From Ureibacillus acetophenoni (GTDB taxonomy: Bacteria; Bacillota; Bacilli; Bacillales_A; Planococcaceae), in NCBI RefSeq assembly GCF_900220965.1, contig NZ_OBQC01000008.1, forward strand, positions 1 through 64,000: DNA of 64,000 nt, given 5' to 3'. The translations under genes and the position numbers were made by a program. Under the pieces are notes generated by a model that did not search any database, was not told the DNA's origin, and worked only from the letters and a program-made list of their open reading frames with translations. Within the stretch, counting starts at the first letter, position 1. Every line of letters begins with the position of its first letter. Positions 18,597-33,327 of the stretch are shown here, piece by piece.

Positions 18597-20123
18597 ATGA
18601 CTAAACGTGCACTTATTAGTGTTTCGAATAAAGATGGTATTTTAGATTTTGCAAAAGAATTAGTAGCATTAGGTTATGAAATTTTATCAACTGGTGGTAC
18701 GAAAAAAATGTTACAAGACAATCAAGTTCCTGTAACAGCTGTTGATGAAGTAACAAAGTTTCCAGAAATTTTAGATGGTCGTGTGAAAACATTAAACCCA
18801 TTAATTCACGGTGGATTATTAGGGAAATTTGACGACGCTTCTCATAAAGCACAAATGGAAGAACACGGAATTGAGCCAATCGAAATTGTCTGTGTAAACT
18901 TATATCCTTTTGTTGAAACAATTTCAAAGCCTGATGTAACATGGGACGATGCAATTGAGAACATTGATATTGGTGGCCCAACAATGTTGCGTTCTGCTGC
19001 AAAAAACCATCAATATGTGACGGTTATTGTCGATTCAAATGATTATGCAAAAGTACTAGAAGAGTTAAAAGCAACTGGTGCAACAACAATTGAAACTCGC
19101 CGTAAGTTAGCAGCAAAAGTATTCCGTCATACAGCTGCTTACGATTCTTATATTTCTAACTATTTAACAGAAGAAGATTTCCCAGAGAGTTTAACAATGA
19201 CTTATGAGTTAAAACAAACGTTACGTTACGGGGAAAATCCTCATCAAAAAGCAGCTTTCTATCAAAAACGTTTAAGTTCAGACTTCTCTTTAGCTTATGC
19301 AACACAATTGCACGGTAAAGAATTATCATATAACAACATTCAAGACGGAAATGCAGCCCTTCAAATCGTTAAAGAATTCGACGTTCCTGCTGCAGTTGCA
19401 GTAAAACATATGAATCCATGTGGTGTGGGAACTGGTGCGAGCATTGAAGAAGCATTTGATAAAGCATACGAAGCAGATCCAACTTCAATCTTCGGTGGTA
19501 TTATTGCGTTAAACCGTGAAGTAGATGTAGCGACAGCTGAGAAGTTAAGCGGAATCTTCTTAGAAATTATTATTGCACCTTCATTTACAGAAGAAGCTTT
19601 AGAAATTTTAACGAAGAAGAAAAACATTCGTTTAATGACAATTAACTTCGCTCAAGAAAAACAAGACCAGTTTAAAGTTGTATCTGTTGAAGGTGGATTA
19701 CTTGTTCAAGAAGATGATACATTCGGATTCAAAGATGCAGACATTAAAGTTGTAACTGACCGTGAACCAACTGAAGAAGAGTGGGAAGCGTTAAAACTTG
19801 GTTGGGCAGTAGTGAAACATGTAAAATCTAATGCCATCGTAGTGAACGATTCTCAAATGACTTTAGGTGTAGGTGCTGGACAAATGAACCGCGTCGGTGC
19901 AGCAAAAATCGCTCTAGAGCAAGCTGGCGAAAAAGCAAAAGGTGCTGTATTAGCTTCTGACGCATTCTTCCCAATGAGTGATACTGTTGAGACAGCAGCA
20001 GCTGCTGGTATTAAAGCGATTATTCAACCCGGTGGATCAATCAAGGACCAAGATTCAATTGATAAAGCAAATGAATACGGTATTGCAATGGTATTCACAG
20101 GGGTAAGACATTTCAAACATTAA
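18597..20123 (+). CDS. purH: Bifunctional AICAR transformylase / IMP cyclohydrolase PurH
   Basis: Last two steps to IMP. 508 residues. The N-terminal MGS-like cyclohydrolase domain (about 1-145: [42 protein letters not shown]) is followed by the transformylase domain ([38 protein letters not shown]). GGAGGA precedes ATG 18597; the in-frame upstream ATG at 18561 lacks a ribosome site. It is followed by a terminator and a 1.24-kb repeat array instead of directly by purD. Confidence 0.97.
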   Translation: MTKRALISVSNKDGILDFAKELVALGYEILSTGGTKKMLQDNQVPVTAVDEVTKFPEILDGRVKTLNPLIHGGLLGKFDDASHKAQMEEHGIEPIEIVCVNLYPFVETISKPDVTWDDAIENIDIGGPTMLRSAAKNHQYVTVIVDSNDYAKVLEELKATGATTIETRRKLAAKVFRHTAAYDSYISNYLTEEDFPESLTMTYELKQTLRYGENPHQKAAFYQKRLSSDFSLAYATQLHGKELSYNNIQDGNAALQIVKEFDVPAAVAVKHMNPCGVGTGASIEEAFDKAYEADPTSIFGGIIALNREVDVATAEKLSGIFLEIIIAPSFTEEALEILTKKKNIRLMTINFAQEKQDQFKVVSVEGGLLVQEDDTFGFKDADIKVVTDREPTEEEWEALKLGWAVVKHVKSNAIVVNDSQMTLGVGAGQMNRVGAAKIALEQAGEKAKGAVLASDAFFPMSDTVETAAAAGIKAIIQPGGSIKDQDSIDKANEYGIAMVFTGVRHFKH

Positions 20124-20134
20124 TGATTTACATG

Positions 20135-20170
20135 AACGCTCGTCTTTGGGTAGGCGGGCGTTTCGTTTAG
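20135..20170 (+). terminator. Terminator after purH
   Basis: AACGCTCGTC pairs with GGCGGGCGTT (G-U pairs included) and is followed by TCGTTT. The T-run is imperfect but the stem is strong. It would separate purD from the rest of the operon. Confidence 0.6.
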
Positions 20171-20213
20171 GTTTGTGTTGTAGGCATCGCAGGTTGGTGA
20201 GCTAGCGGTCGGG

Positions 20214-21453
20214 TTTCGCAAATAAAGTAGCGGGGTTCGCAAGTAAAGTACTGGAATTCGCAAATAAACTAGCGCGATTCGCAAATAAACTCCGGCAAAT
20301 CGCAAGTAAAGAAGCGAAAATCGCAAGTAAAACCGAAATCGCAAATAGAGTAGCCGGACTCGCAAGTAAACATCCAGAACTCGCAAGTAATCTCCGGCAA
20401 ATCGCAAGTAAAGTAGCGAAAATCGCAAGTAAAACCGAAATCGCAAATAGAGTATCCGGATTCGCAAGTAAACATCCAGAACTCGCAAGTAATCTCCGGC
20501 AAATCGCAAGTAAAGTAGTGAAATTCGCAAATAAAACCGAAATTGCAAATAAAGTATCCGGATTCGCAAGTAAACACCTAGAATTCGCAAATAAACTCCG
20601 GCAAATCGCAAATAAAGTAGCAAAAATCGCAAGTAAAACCGAAATCGCAAATAGAGTATCCGGATTCGCAAATAGACATCTTGAATTCGCAAATAAACTC
20701 CGGCAAATCGCAAATAAAGTAGCAAAAATCGCAAATAAAATCGAAATCGCAAATAGAGTATCCGGATTCGCAAATAGACATCTTGAATTCGCAAGTAAAC
20801 TCCGGCAAATCGCAAATAAAGTAGCAAAAATCGCAAGTAAAACCGAAATCGCAAATAAAGTATCCGGATTCGCAAATAGACATCTTGTTTTCGCAAGTAA
20901 ACTCCGGTAAATCGCAAATAAAGTAGCAAAAATCGCAAGTAAAACCGAAATCGCAAATAGAGTATCCGGATTCGCAAATAGACATCTTGAATTCGCAAAT
21001 AAACTCCGGCAAATCGCAAATAAAGAAGCGAAAATCGCAAGTAAAACCGAAATCGCAAATAGAGTATCCGGATTCGCAAATAGACATCTTGAATTCGCAA
21101 ATAAACTCCGGCAAATCGCAAATAAAGTAGCAAAAATCGCAAGTAAAACCGAAATCGCAAATAGAGTATCCGGATTCGCAAATAGACATCTTGAATTCGC
21201 AAATAAACTCCGGCAAATCGCAAATAAAGAAGCGAAAATCGCAAGTAAAACCGAAATCGCAAATAGAGTATCCGGATTCGCAAATAGACATCTTGAATTC
21301 GCAAATAAACTCCGGCAAATCGCAAATAAAGTAGCAAAAATCGCAAATAAAACCGAACTCGCAAGTAAACACCCAGAATTCGCAAATAAACCCGTTGAAT
21401 TCGCACGTAAACTATGCGGACTCGCTCGTATTTCGTGAAAAATCGCCCGTAAC
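20214..21453. repeat. Array of about 60 TCGCAAATAAA-type units between purH and purD
   Basis: The 11-bp core TCGCAA[A/G]TA[A/G]A recurs every 18-21 bp about 60 times. In the centre five different units (21+21+18+21+21) form a 102-bp higher-order repeat present about eleven times; the spacers between cores include CTCCGGCAAA, GTAGCAAAAA, ACCGAAA, GTATCCGGAT and CATCTTGAAT. Both ends decay (TCGCACGTAAA, TCGCTCGTATT, TCGCCCGTAAC). All sub-units are multiples of three and the minus-strand core has no stop, so all three minus frames stay open for hundreds of codons without ribosome sites; I do not regard these as genes. Confidence 0.97.
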
Positions 21454-21531
21454 AAGAAGAACCCCAGTAGATTAGAAATCAAAAGCAATTTCTTAAGCAA
21501 ATAGACAACTATTATTAAGGAGGCAAAACCA

Positions 21532-22791
21532 ATGAACATCCTCGTAATCGGTAGTGGTGGCCGTGAACATGCAATAGCAAAACAATTTAGTATTTCTCCA
21601 TCTGTGAAAAATGTTTATGTAGCACCAGGTAATGATGGTATGCGTGAATGTGCAGAAATCGTTTCAATTGATGCGCTTAATTTTGAGGAACTTGCAAACT
21701 TCGCTAAACAAAATAAAATCGATCTTACATTTGTAGGTCCTGAACAACCATTAGCTGAAGGGATTGTAGATTACTTCCAAAATGAAAACTTAACTATTTT
21801 TGGTCCTACGAAAGCAGCAGCTCAATTAGAAGGTTCAAAATCCTACGCGAAACAAATTATGAAAAAATACAATATCCCAACTGCTGCCTATGAAACATTT
21901 ACGGATGCACAAAAAGCAATCGAATATGTGAAAGAACAAGGGGCTCCGATCGTTGTCAAAGCTGACGGACTTGCGGCAGGTAAAGGTGTTATTGTTGCAA
22001 TGACAGAACAAGAAGCAATTGATGCAATCGATGATATGATTGGAAATCAACGTTTTGGTGAATCGTCTTCACGTGTAGTAATTGAGGAATTTCTAGACGG
22101 GGAAGAATTCTCTTTCATGTCATTTGTACATAAGGGACAAATCTATCCGATGGTTATTGCACAAGACCATAAACGTGCATATGACGGAGACAAGGGGCCA
22201 AATACAGGTGGAATGGGCGCTTATTCACCAGTCCCACAAATTTCTCAAGATATCGTTTCAAAAGCATACAATGAAATTGTTGAACCAACTGTTAAAGCAA
22301 TGGAAGAAGAAGACGTTTCATTTACGGGAATCTTGTATGCTGGATTAATTCTTACAAAAGAAGGTCCGAAAGTAATTGAATTCAACGCTCGTTTTGGTGA
22401 TCCAGAAACTCAAGTAGTTCTTCCACGAATGACATCAGATTTTGGATTATTCATGAAAGCATTAATGGAGGAAACTCACTTTGACCTTCAATGGACAGAT
22501 GAAGTTATGCTTGGTGTTGTAATCGCTGCGGAAGGTTACCCAGGTGATGTAGAAAAGGGTAATCCATTACCAAACTTAAATAACCTTAGTGAAAATTACG
22601 ATGTTTACCATGCAGGTACAAAATTAGTAGACGACAGTCAATTTGTAGGTAATGGTGGACGTGTTCTTTTAGTTGCTTCAAAAGCTGCGACATTAAAAGA
22701 AGCACAAGAGAAAGTTTATAAAGGATTAAATGAAAACGAATGGAATAAATTTTTCTATCGTAATGATATTGGTTGGCGCACTTTTAAATAA
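21532..22791 (+). CDS. purD: GAR synthetase PurD
   Basis: ATP-grasp ligase joining phosphoribosylamine and glycine. 419 residues. Motifs: MNILVIGSGGREHAIA, VGPEQPLAEGIVD, the ATP-grasp loop VVKADGLAAGKGV, the segment GPNTGGMGAYSPVP, and FNARFGDPETQ. AAGGAGG lies before ATG. In B. subtilis purD directly follows purH; here a terminator and a long repeat array intervene, so purD may need its own promoter, which I could not identify with confidence. Confidence 0.97.
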   Translation: MNILVIGSGGREHAIAKQFSISPSVKNVYVAPGNDGMRECAEIVSIDALNFEELANFAKQNKIDLTFVGPEQPLAEGIVDYFQNENLTIFGPTKAAAQLEGSKSYAKQIMKKYNIPTAAYETFTDAQKAIEYVKEQGAPIVVKADGLAAGKGVIVAMTEQEAIDAIDDMIGNQRFGESSSRVVIEEFLDGEEFSFMSFVHKGQIYPMVIAQDHKRAYDGDKGPNTGGMGAYSPVPQISQDIVSKAYNEIVEPTVKAMEEEDVSFTGILYAGLILTKEGPKVIEFNARFGDPETQVVLPRMTSDFGLFMKALMEETHFDLQWTDEVMLGVVIAAEGYPGDVEKGNPLPNLNNLSENYDVYHAGTKLVDDSQFVGNGGRVLLVASKAATLKEAQEKVYKGLNENEWNKFFYRNDIGWRTFK

Positions 22792-22800
22792 AACGATAAA

Positions 22801-22856
22801 GGTGCCTGGGACTCAAACGATTCAGAATTGTTCGAGTACCAGGCACCATCTTTTTC
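22801..22856. terminator. Bidirectional terminator between purD and the DUF2892 gene
   Basis: GGTGCCTGG and CCAGGCACC close a stem extended by inner ACTC/GAGT pairs; TCTTTTTC follows on the plus strand. Genes on both sides converge here. Confidence 0.85.
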
Positions 22857-22860
22857 TTGA

Positions 22861-23202
22861 TTAACTTGGATTTGTTGCGGTTTGGCCACTATTTGAAGAA
22901 CCTGATGTACTAGATTGACCACCTTGATTTTGGTAATTTTCATTAAAAGCTTTCATTATGCTTTCACCATCCATAAATTCGTCAAATGATGAAGTAACTG
23001 CATCTTTCACATTGGAATTAATCAGAGCCGTAAGAGGACAATATAGGAAGATACCCTCTGCGACTTTCATTGCTCCAGCAGCTACTAAAGCAAATCCTAA
23101 CCCTTTACTATCACGAGATAAGTGTGCTGTTCCCATTGCTGTTAATGCAACTCCACACATTAAACGGGTAAACCCATTGCGTTCTGAAATATTTTCTTCC
23201 AT
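22861..23202 (-). CDS. YgaP-like transmembrane (DUF2892) protein
   Basis: 113 residues with the short two-helix membrane module of DUF2892/YgaP type: an N-terminal ERNGFTRLMCGVAL, a glycine-rich pair of helices (about 13-30 and 35-52) and the conserved CPLTALI after it. The C-terminal 25 residues are Ser/Gly/Gln-rich and disordered. Start is ATG 23202, 9 nt after AAAGGAG; the in-frame ATG 23211 touches the ribosome site. It converges on purD. The function is unknown. Confidence 0.7.
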   Translation of the reverse strand: MEENISERNGFTRLMCGVALTAMGTAHLSRDSKGLGFALVAAGAMKVAEGIFLYCPLTALINSNVKDAVTSSFDEFMDGESIMKAFNENYQNQGGQSSTSGSSNSGQTATNPS

Positions 23203-23322
23203 TTGAAACATCTCCTTTCATGAAGTAACATAAATAAACCTATAGAAATACTTCAATTTTAAAATTTTGCTGTGATACGATAAAATCAACAACGTTTGCG
23301 TAAAATAATTTAACGCATTTTT

Positions 23323-23350
23323 TTGCAAAGTTAGTATGTGCGTATATAAT
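23323..23350 (+). promoter_or_regulatory. Probable sigma-A promoter of yerA
   Basis: TTGCAA, a 16-nt spacer and TATAAT, ending about 50 nt before the yerA ATG. Confidence 0.55.
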
Positions 23351-23398
23351 GTTATTAATTAGTTTAAATTTTTGAAAAATTGGAAGGGAGTGTAATTA

Positions 23399-25129
23399 AT
23401 GATGGAATCTACGTGGAAAATTGAAGAAATCCGTAAACAAATCGCGGTAATTGATGGCCAAGAAGCACCGACCATAGTTTTAAAGGATGCAAGATTTCTA
23501 CATAGCATGTTTAAAAAATGGTTAGTAGGAAACATTTGGATAAAAAAAGACCGTATTGTTTATGTTGGAAATAAAATGCCTCAAAATTTAACAAATACTG
23601 AAATAATTGAATTAAACGGTAAAACGGTTGTTCCAGGATATATTGAACCACATGTTCACCCATTCCAACTTTATAATCCGCATTCATTTGCAGACTTTGC
23701 AGCACAAACTGGTACAACGACATTCATTGCAGACAATATGACTTTTATGTTATCACTGCCAAATAAGAAAGCGTTTTCAATTATTGAACAGTTAAAAAAA
23801 TTACCGTTCTCGTTTTATTGGTGGGTTAGATTTGACTCGCAAACAGAATTGGAAAATGAAGATGATCTTTTTACAAATAAATCTATTTTTGAATGGTTAG
23901 ACCGTAAAGATACGATTGTTGGTGGCGAATTAACAGGTTGGCCACGCTTATTGAATGGTGACGATCAAATGCTTTACTGGATCCAATCCGCAAAAAATAA
24001 AGGTAAAAAAATTGAAGGACATTTCCCTGGAGCATCCGAGCGAACGCTCACTAAGATGAGACTTTTTGGTGCGACAGGCGATCATGAGTCCATGACAGTT
24101 GAAGATGTAGAAAAAAGAATTTTACAAGGATATGCTGTTACGTTAAGATATTCTTCCATTAGACCGGATTTACCAGATATACTAAAAGGGATCATAGAAA
24201 AAGATTTACCTATTTTTGATCACTTAATGATGACGACTGACGGTTCAACCCCAAGTTTCCATAAAGACGGGGTAATGGATTTATGTATTAGAATTGCTAT
24301 AGAATCTGGTGTTAATCCGGTAGATGCATATAATATGGCATCTTATAATGTGGCGCGTTATTACGATATGGAGCATTTACATGGAATAATTGCTACTGGT
24401 CGCTATGCAACACTTAATATATTAAAAGATGAATATAATCCAACGCCAGAATCAGTTTTATCAAAAGGAGTTTGGTTAAAACGTGATTGTGAAAAGGTAA
24501 ATGCGCTAGCACCTATTGACTGGAGAAAGTTTGATAATCTAAATCTATCATTTGATTTAACAGATAGTGATTTTCAATTTTCAATGCCAATTGGTATTGA
24601 AATGGTGAATGATGTAATTACAAAACCTTATCGTATTACTGTAAAATTAAATCAAAAAGAGCTTTCAACAGAGCATGATGAATCTTTATTATTATTGATT
24701 GACCGTAATGGGAAATGGCGTGTAAATACAATGATAAAAGGATTTGCTACTCATGTGAAAGGGTTCGCAACTTCTTATTCTAATACTGGACATATCATTT
24801 TAATAGGCAAAAATATTGAAGATATGAAAAAAGCCTATAAAGAAATGAAAAAATTAAACGGTGGAATTGTTTTAGTAGAAGATAATGAAGTAATTGCATC
24901 AATCCCACTCACTATTGGTGGAACTTTATATGATGGACCAGTAGAAGAATTAATCGAAAAAGAATCTGCGCTAATATCAGCATTAAAAGATCGAGGCTAT
25001 CATCATACAGACGCGATATATACGTTATTATTTTTACAATCAACTCATTTACCGTATATACGCATAACTCCTAGAGGCATATTCGATGTTATGAAAAAGA
25101 AAGTAATGTTACCAGCTGTTATGCGTTAA
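23399..25129 (+). CDS. yerA: Adenine deaminase-like amidohydrolase YerA
   Basis: 576 residues of the adenine deaminase/amidohydrolase superfamily. Metal-binding HVH is seen in EPHVHPFQLY (near 80), with further conserved segments GGELTGWPRL, EGHFPGASE and MMTTDGSTPSF. It probably deaminates adenine or a related purine; B. subtilis YerA is the positional match (yerA-yerB-yerC-pcrB) and is described as a putative adenine deaminase, so substrate is not certain. GAAGGGAG precedes ATG ATG; the first is used. Its closeness to purine synthesis genes is consistent with salvage. Confidence 0.85.
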   Translation: MMESTWKIEEIRKQIAVIDGQEAPTIVLKDARFLHSMFKKWLVGNIWIKKDRIVYVGNKMPQNLTNTEIIELNGKTVVPGYIEPHVHPFQLYNPHSFADFAAQTGTTTFIADNMTFMLSLPNKKAFSIIEQLKKLPFSFYWWVRFDSQTELENEDDLFTNKSIFEWLDRKDTIVGGELTGWPRLLNGDDQMLYWIQSAKNKGKKIEGHFPGASERTLTKMRLFGATGDHESMTVEDVEKRILQGYAVTLRYSSIRPDLPDILKGIIEKDLPIFDHLMMTTDGSTPSFHKDGVMDLCIRIAIESGVNPVDAYNMASYNVARYYDMEHLHGIIATGRYATLNILKDEYNPTPESVLSKGVWLKRDCEKVNALAPIDWRKFDNLNLSFDLTDSDFQFSMPIGIEMVNDVITKPYRITVKLNQKELSTEHDESLLLLIDRNGKWRVNTMIKGFATHVKGFATSYSNTGHIILIGKNIEDMKKAYKEMKKLNGGIVLVEDNEVIASIPLTIGGTLYDGPVEELIEKESALISALKDRGYHHTDAIYTLLFLQSTHLPYIRITPRGIFDVMKKKVMLPAVMR

Positions 25130-25142
25130 AGGGGAAAAAGAA

Positions 25143-26204
25143 ATGAGAAAAAAATTACTAAGCTGTGTACTAGCATCATCAGTAATACTTGCTGCATGTG
25201 GAGATGAACAGGAACCTGTGGAAGAAAGTGAAATCTCCGAGCCAGAAACAGAAGAGCAAGAAGAAATAATTGAAGTAGTTGAAGAAGTACAATTACCTTA
25301 TGTTACACCCTTTACTGGTGAACGTGTTGCAAATGAAATTACAACACGACCAATATTAGTAACGATTAATAATCATCCGCAAGCTAGGCCGCAATCAGGG
25401 TTAGCTTCAGCTGATGTTGTATATGAAATGCTAGCTGAAGGTGATGTTACGAGACTTCTAGCTCTTTATCAATCAGAAATTCCAGACAATATTGGGCCTG
25501 TTCGTAGTGCTCGCGACTACTTTATCGACGTTGCAACTGGACTAGATGCTTTTTATATTGCACATGGTTATAGCCCAGAAGCGCATACAATGTTATTTAG
25601 TGGTGTTGTTGATAATATTAACGGAATGCAATATGATGGAATTCTATTTAAACGTTCAAGTGAGCGTAAAGCACCACATAACTCCTATATTTCAGGTGAG
25701 AATGTAAAATTAGGGGCCGAAAAAGTAGGTGCTTCACTTCTCTATCAGAAAAAAGTATCGTATAATTATTATGATGACGAAGAAAATGTTACTATAGGGC
25801 TACAAGTTAACGACTTTTCAGTAAATTATAGTAAAAACAGTCAATTTAATAGTCTGTATTCTTATAACTCGGTAGATAAAACTTATTCACGCCAATCTGG
25901 AAATACCGTAACAATCGATTATTTAACCAACGAACCTATTAACGTATCCAATATTTTAGTTTTTGAAATGGACCATAAGATTATCGATAATGAAGGTCGA
26001 AGAGAGCTCAATTTAACTAATGGTGGACGTGCTTATGTATTCCAACAGGGTATGATGAGAGAGGTACAATGGGAAAATCGAGAAGGTGTGTTAAAAGCAA
26101 TAGAAGAAAACGGTAGTGAAGTGAAATTGGTTCCTGGTCAAACGTGGGTTCATTTTGTTCCATCTTATCCTGGAATTGAGTCTTTTGTTACCTATATGGA
26201 ATAG
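25143..26204 (+). CDS. yerB: YerB-family lipoprotein (DUF3048)
   Basis: 353 residues with a lipoprotein signal (lipobox ILAAC, Cys19), an acidic linker (residues 21-48) and the DUF3048 body: RPQSGLASADVVYEMLAEGDVTR, GPVRSARDYF and ERKAPHNSY. It should be anchored on the outer face of the membrane. Molecular function is unknown. It follows yerA by 13 nt and precedes yerC, the same order as in B. subtilis, so probably cotranscribed. Confidence 0.9.
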   Translation: MRKKLLSCVLASSVILAACGDEQEPVEESEISEPETEEQEEIIEVVEEVQLPYVTPFTGERVANEITTRPILVTINNHPQARPQSGLASADVVYEMLAEGDVTRLLALYQSEIPDNIGPVRSARDYFIDVATGLDAFYIAHGYSPEAHTMLFSGVVDNINGMQYDGILFKRSSERKAPHNSYISGENVKLGAEKVGASLLYQKKVSYNYYDDEENVTIGLQVNDFSVNYSKNSQFNSLYSYNSVDKTYSRQSGNTVTIDYLTNEPINVSNILVFEMDHKIIDNEGRRELNLTNGGRAYVFQQGMMREVQWENREGVLKAIEENGSEVKLVPGQTWVHFVPSYPGIESFVTYME

Positions 26205-26225
26205 TAATGAAAGGATGGATATTTA

Positions 26226-26543
26226 ATGCAAATTGAAAAGATTCGTGGACATCAAACAGACCAATTATTCAAAGCTGTTCTTGAATTAAAGAACCTTGAA
26301 GAATGTTATGAATTTTTTGATGATCTATGTACTATAAGTGAAATTCAATCACTAGCACAACGATTCGAAGTGGCACATCTTCTTCGTTTAAAAAAGACGT
26401 ACGAAACTATTAAAAAAGAAACTGGTGCATCAACTGCTACCATTTCACGTGTAAGACGTTGTTTTGATTACGGGAATGACACATACGACAGAATGCTCGG
26501 TCGTTTGTACCCCGATGAAAAGCCTTTCCAAGCTTCAAAATAA
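26226..26543 (+). CDS. yerC: TrpR-like DNA-binding protein YerC
   Basis: 105 residues of the YerC/YecD TrpR-like family: QTDQLFKAVLELKNLEECYEFFDDLCTI, then a helix-turn-helix (about 52-85: SLAQRFEVAHLL...ETIKKETGASTATISRVRRC). A presumed transcriptional regulator with unknown targets. AAAGGATGG precedes ATG. A strong terminator follows, so it ends the yerA-yerB-yerC unit. Confidence 0.92.
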   Translation: MQIEKIRGHQTDQLFKAVLELKNLEECYEFFDDLCTISEIQSLAQRFEVAHLLRLKKTYETIKKETGASTATISRVRRCFDYGNDTYDRMLGRLYPDEKPFQASK

Positions 26544-26549
26544 TTATTT

Positions 26550-26597
26550 GGCCATCTAACAAAGGTACAAACTTGTTAGATGGTCTTCTTTTTTTCT
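26550..26597 (+). terminator. Terminator after yerC
   Basis: GGCCATCTAACAA pairs with TTGTTAGATGGTC and is followed by TTCTTTTTTTC. Confidence 0.93.
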
Positions 26598-26706
26598 AAA
26601 GGTGATGTACATTTACATATTCGATTCTTTTCGCTTTTAGTTAGTTTAAGATATACTTGTAATCGAGAAAAAGATTGTTTGAACGAATGAGTTAGGTGGG
26701 AAAGAA

Positions 26707-27399
26707 ATGGATTATAAAGCTTGGAGACATGTGTTCAAAATAGATCCAGCAAAAGAAATATCAGATGAAGATTTAGAGAAAATTTGTGAATCTGGAACAG
26801 ATGTCATATTAGTTGGTGGAACAGATGGTGTAACGATTGATAATGTTATTGATAAGCTAGTTAGAATCAGACGTTTTACGGTTCCAGTTGCATTAGAAAT
26901 CTCGAACATCGAATCGGTAACTCCTGGATTTGATTATTATTTAATCCCTTCTGTTTTAAACAGTACTGAAACAACATGGGTAAAAGATTTACACCATGAA
27001 GCAATTAAAGAATATGGTGATGTACTTGTTTGGGACGAACTGATTGCTGAAGGGTATTGCGTATTAAACCCAGATTGCAAAGTTGCAAACGAAACAAAAG
27101 CAAAAACTGATTTAACAGAAGATGATGTTATTGCTTATGCACGTTTAGCGGAGAGTTACTTTAAATTACCTATTTTTTACCTTGAATATAGTGGGACTTA
27201 CGGAGACCCGACAATTGTAGCTGCAGTAAAAGATGTTCTAAATGAGGCGAAGTTATTTTATGGTGGTGGAATAACTTCGCCTGAACAAGCTACGGAAATG
27301 GCAAAAATCGCAGATACAATTATCGTAGGAAACATTATTTATGATAATTTAAATCAAGCATTAAAAACTGTAGAGGCAGTGAAAAGTATTTCAATTTAA
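26707..27399 (+). CDS. pcrB: Heptaprenylglyceryl phosphate synthase PcrB
   Basis: A TIM-barrel prenyltransferase of 230 residues that joins heptaprenyl diphosphate to sn-glycerol-1-phosphate, giving an archaeal-type ether lipid in Bacillales. Motifs: [32 protein letters not shown] and [12 protein letters not shown], then [21 protein letters not shown] precedes ATG. pcrA follows after 187 nt, the usual pair order. Confidence 0.95.
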   Translation: MDYKAWRHVFKIDPAKEISDEDLEKICESGTDVILVGGTDGVTIDNVIDKLVRIRRFTVPVALEISNIESVTPGFDYYLIPSVLNSTETTWVKDLHHEAIKEYGDVLVWDELIAEGYCVLNPDCKVANETKAKTDLTEDDVIAYARLAESYFKLPIFYLEYSGTYGDPTIVAAVKDVLNEAKLFYGGGITSPEQATEMAKIADTIIVGNIIYDNLNQALKTVEAVKSISI

Positions 27400-27586
27400 A
27401 TACTGATTATTACTATACTTTATAGTATAATTATAGAACAAATGTTTGTGTTTATTGATTCGTTATATTGAATCGAATAGATACTCCGGCAAATAATAAA
27501 GATTTCATACAGAGATGATTGTTTAAATCATCGTCTGAAATCAGTAATAAAATATGCCAAACCGTAATTTATAAAGGTGGTGCATC

Positions 27587-31877
<4,291 letters not shown>

Positions 31878-31891
31878 AGGAGTTTCACACT

Positions 31892-33055
31892 ATGAACCGA
31901 TTTCGCTGGCTTCCGTCATTAGTAGTATTAGCATTGTTAGCAGCCTGTGTACCCTCTCCTGAAGAAGACACAGAATTTCTAACAGATAAAACCGAAGAAG
32001 TTGAAACAACAATTATTCCAAGCATGCAGTTAGATGAAAATTATTATAAAACATTAATACCTTATAAAGAGAGTGCAAGCCGTGGATTAGTGGTCTCTAA
32101 TTTATACACAAAATACGATATTAAAGAAGTTGAAGAGGGGTTAATGCGCCTTTCTCAAAATGTCTTTAGTACTGATGATTATTATTTCCAAGAAGGACAA
32201 TATTTAGATTCATATACTGTAAGCAATTGGCTTTATCGTGAAAATCAAAATGAGAAATTGGATCCTTCGCTTCGGGGACTAAATCCTTCAAACGAAGATG
32301 CATCAGGTGTAGAAATGGATCCTGAAACACGTGCAAAAGAAGCGCCAATATACTTAGCACATATAGTGGAACAAAACTACTTAAAGAAAACGGATGATAA
32401 TAAGGTTGGACTTGGTGGTGTCTCCATTGGTTTAGCTTTAAACTCAATTTACTATTACCAAAAAGAGCAATATGGTGAGTACTACCAAGAGACGATTCCT
32501 CAAGAAGTAATGGAACAAAAAGGGAAGGAAATTGCTGAAGAAGTAATTACAAGATTACGTGCTCGTCCAGAACTTAGTGAAGTTCCAATTGTAATCGGTC
32601 TTTTCAAACAAGAAAAGAGAAATTCAATTGTACCAGGTACCTATTTTGCATATAGTACGTCAGAAGCTGGTACAAATGGACTTGGCGAATGGAAACCAAT
32701 CAACGAAGTTTATGTAACTTTTCCAACATCTTTGGAAGGTGACTATTACCGAGAGATGAATACTGCTTTCCAAAACTTTAAACAAGATATCGATAAATAT
32801 TTTTCAAATTATACGAGCGTCATTGGCTCTGGTTATTACCGCAATAATGAGCTGCAAAAAATTGAAATTGAAATACCTATCCAATTTTATGGGAAAACGG
32901 AAATTATCGGATTTACCCAGTACTTATCTGGTGTTATTCTCAGTCAATTGCCAAATGATGTAAGTATTGAGGTAAATATTAATTCAATTAACGGGGCAGA
33001 AGCACTAATCTTAAAAGAACCTAATGATGATGAACCATTTGTTCATATTTATTAA
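31892..33055 (+). CDS. camS: CamS family lipoprotein
   Basis: 387 residues, lipobox LLAAC with Cys19, then a CamS (sex pheromone cAM373 precursor-like) body with KTLIPYKESASRGLVVSNLYTKYD and VQ-type segments LGGVSIGLALNSIYYYQKE. Surface-anchored. In enterococci and staphylococci the signal peptide of CamS homologues can be processed into a pheromone; in Bacillales the role is unknown. It follows ligA closely and ends with a strong terminator, so it is likely last in a pcrB/pcrA-ligA-camS unit. Confidence 0.93.
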   Translation: MNRFRWLPSLVVLALLAACVPSPEEDTEFLTDKTEEVETTIIPSMQLDENYYKTLIPYKESASRGLVVSNLYTKYDIKEVEEGLMRLSQNVFSTDDYYFQEGQYLDSYTVSNWLYRENQNEKLDPSLRGLNPSNEDASGVEMDPETRAKEAPIYLAHIVEQNYLKKTDDNKVGLGGVSIGLALNSIYYYQKEQYGEYYQETIPQEVMEQKGKEIAEEVITRLRARPELSEVPIVIGLFKQEKRNSIVPGTYFAYSTSEAGTNGLGEWKPINEVYVTFPTSLEGDYYREMNTAFQNFKQDIDKYFSNYTSVIGSGYYRNNELQKIEIEIPIQFYGKTEIIGFTQYLSGVILSQLPNDVSIEVNINSINGAEALILKEPNDDEPFVHIY

Positions 33056-33075
33056 GGATAAAATTCAATAATTGA

Positions 33076-33113
33076 AACAGTGTAGTCAGCTTCAAGGCTA
33101 CACTGTTTTCCTT
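33076..33113 (+). terminator. Terminator after camS
   Basis: AACAGTGTAG pairs with CTACACTGTT and is followed by TTCCTTTG. Confidence 0.88.
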
Positions 33114-33327
33114 TGTCCATGAATAATTAGGCTAAAAGCGATTAGTTAGGTTTGAAAACCTACTATATATGGCGATAATTTAGAAGGTAAATCTTAATTG
33201 AAAATGTTAATAAAATATGAACCAAATAGTTGCGAACTTTCGTGTTTTTGTTCTAAATTGAGATTTTTCTAGGGAATAATGGTATTATTATTGATTATTG
33301 CCATGTATTAAATTCGGAGGTGTAGAA

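Noticed and set aside
20120-21539. Three long minus-strand reading frames (428, 445 and 264 codons) across the purH-purD array
   Set aside because: They arise because all units are multiples of three and lack stops on that strand; all three frames are open, no ribosome site is seen, and the peptides are monotonous (YLRF, LFAI and ICDF repeats).
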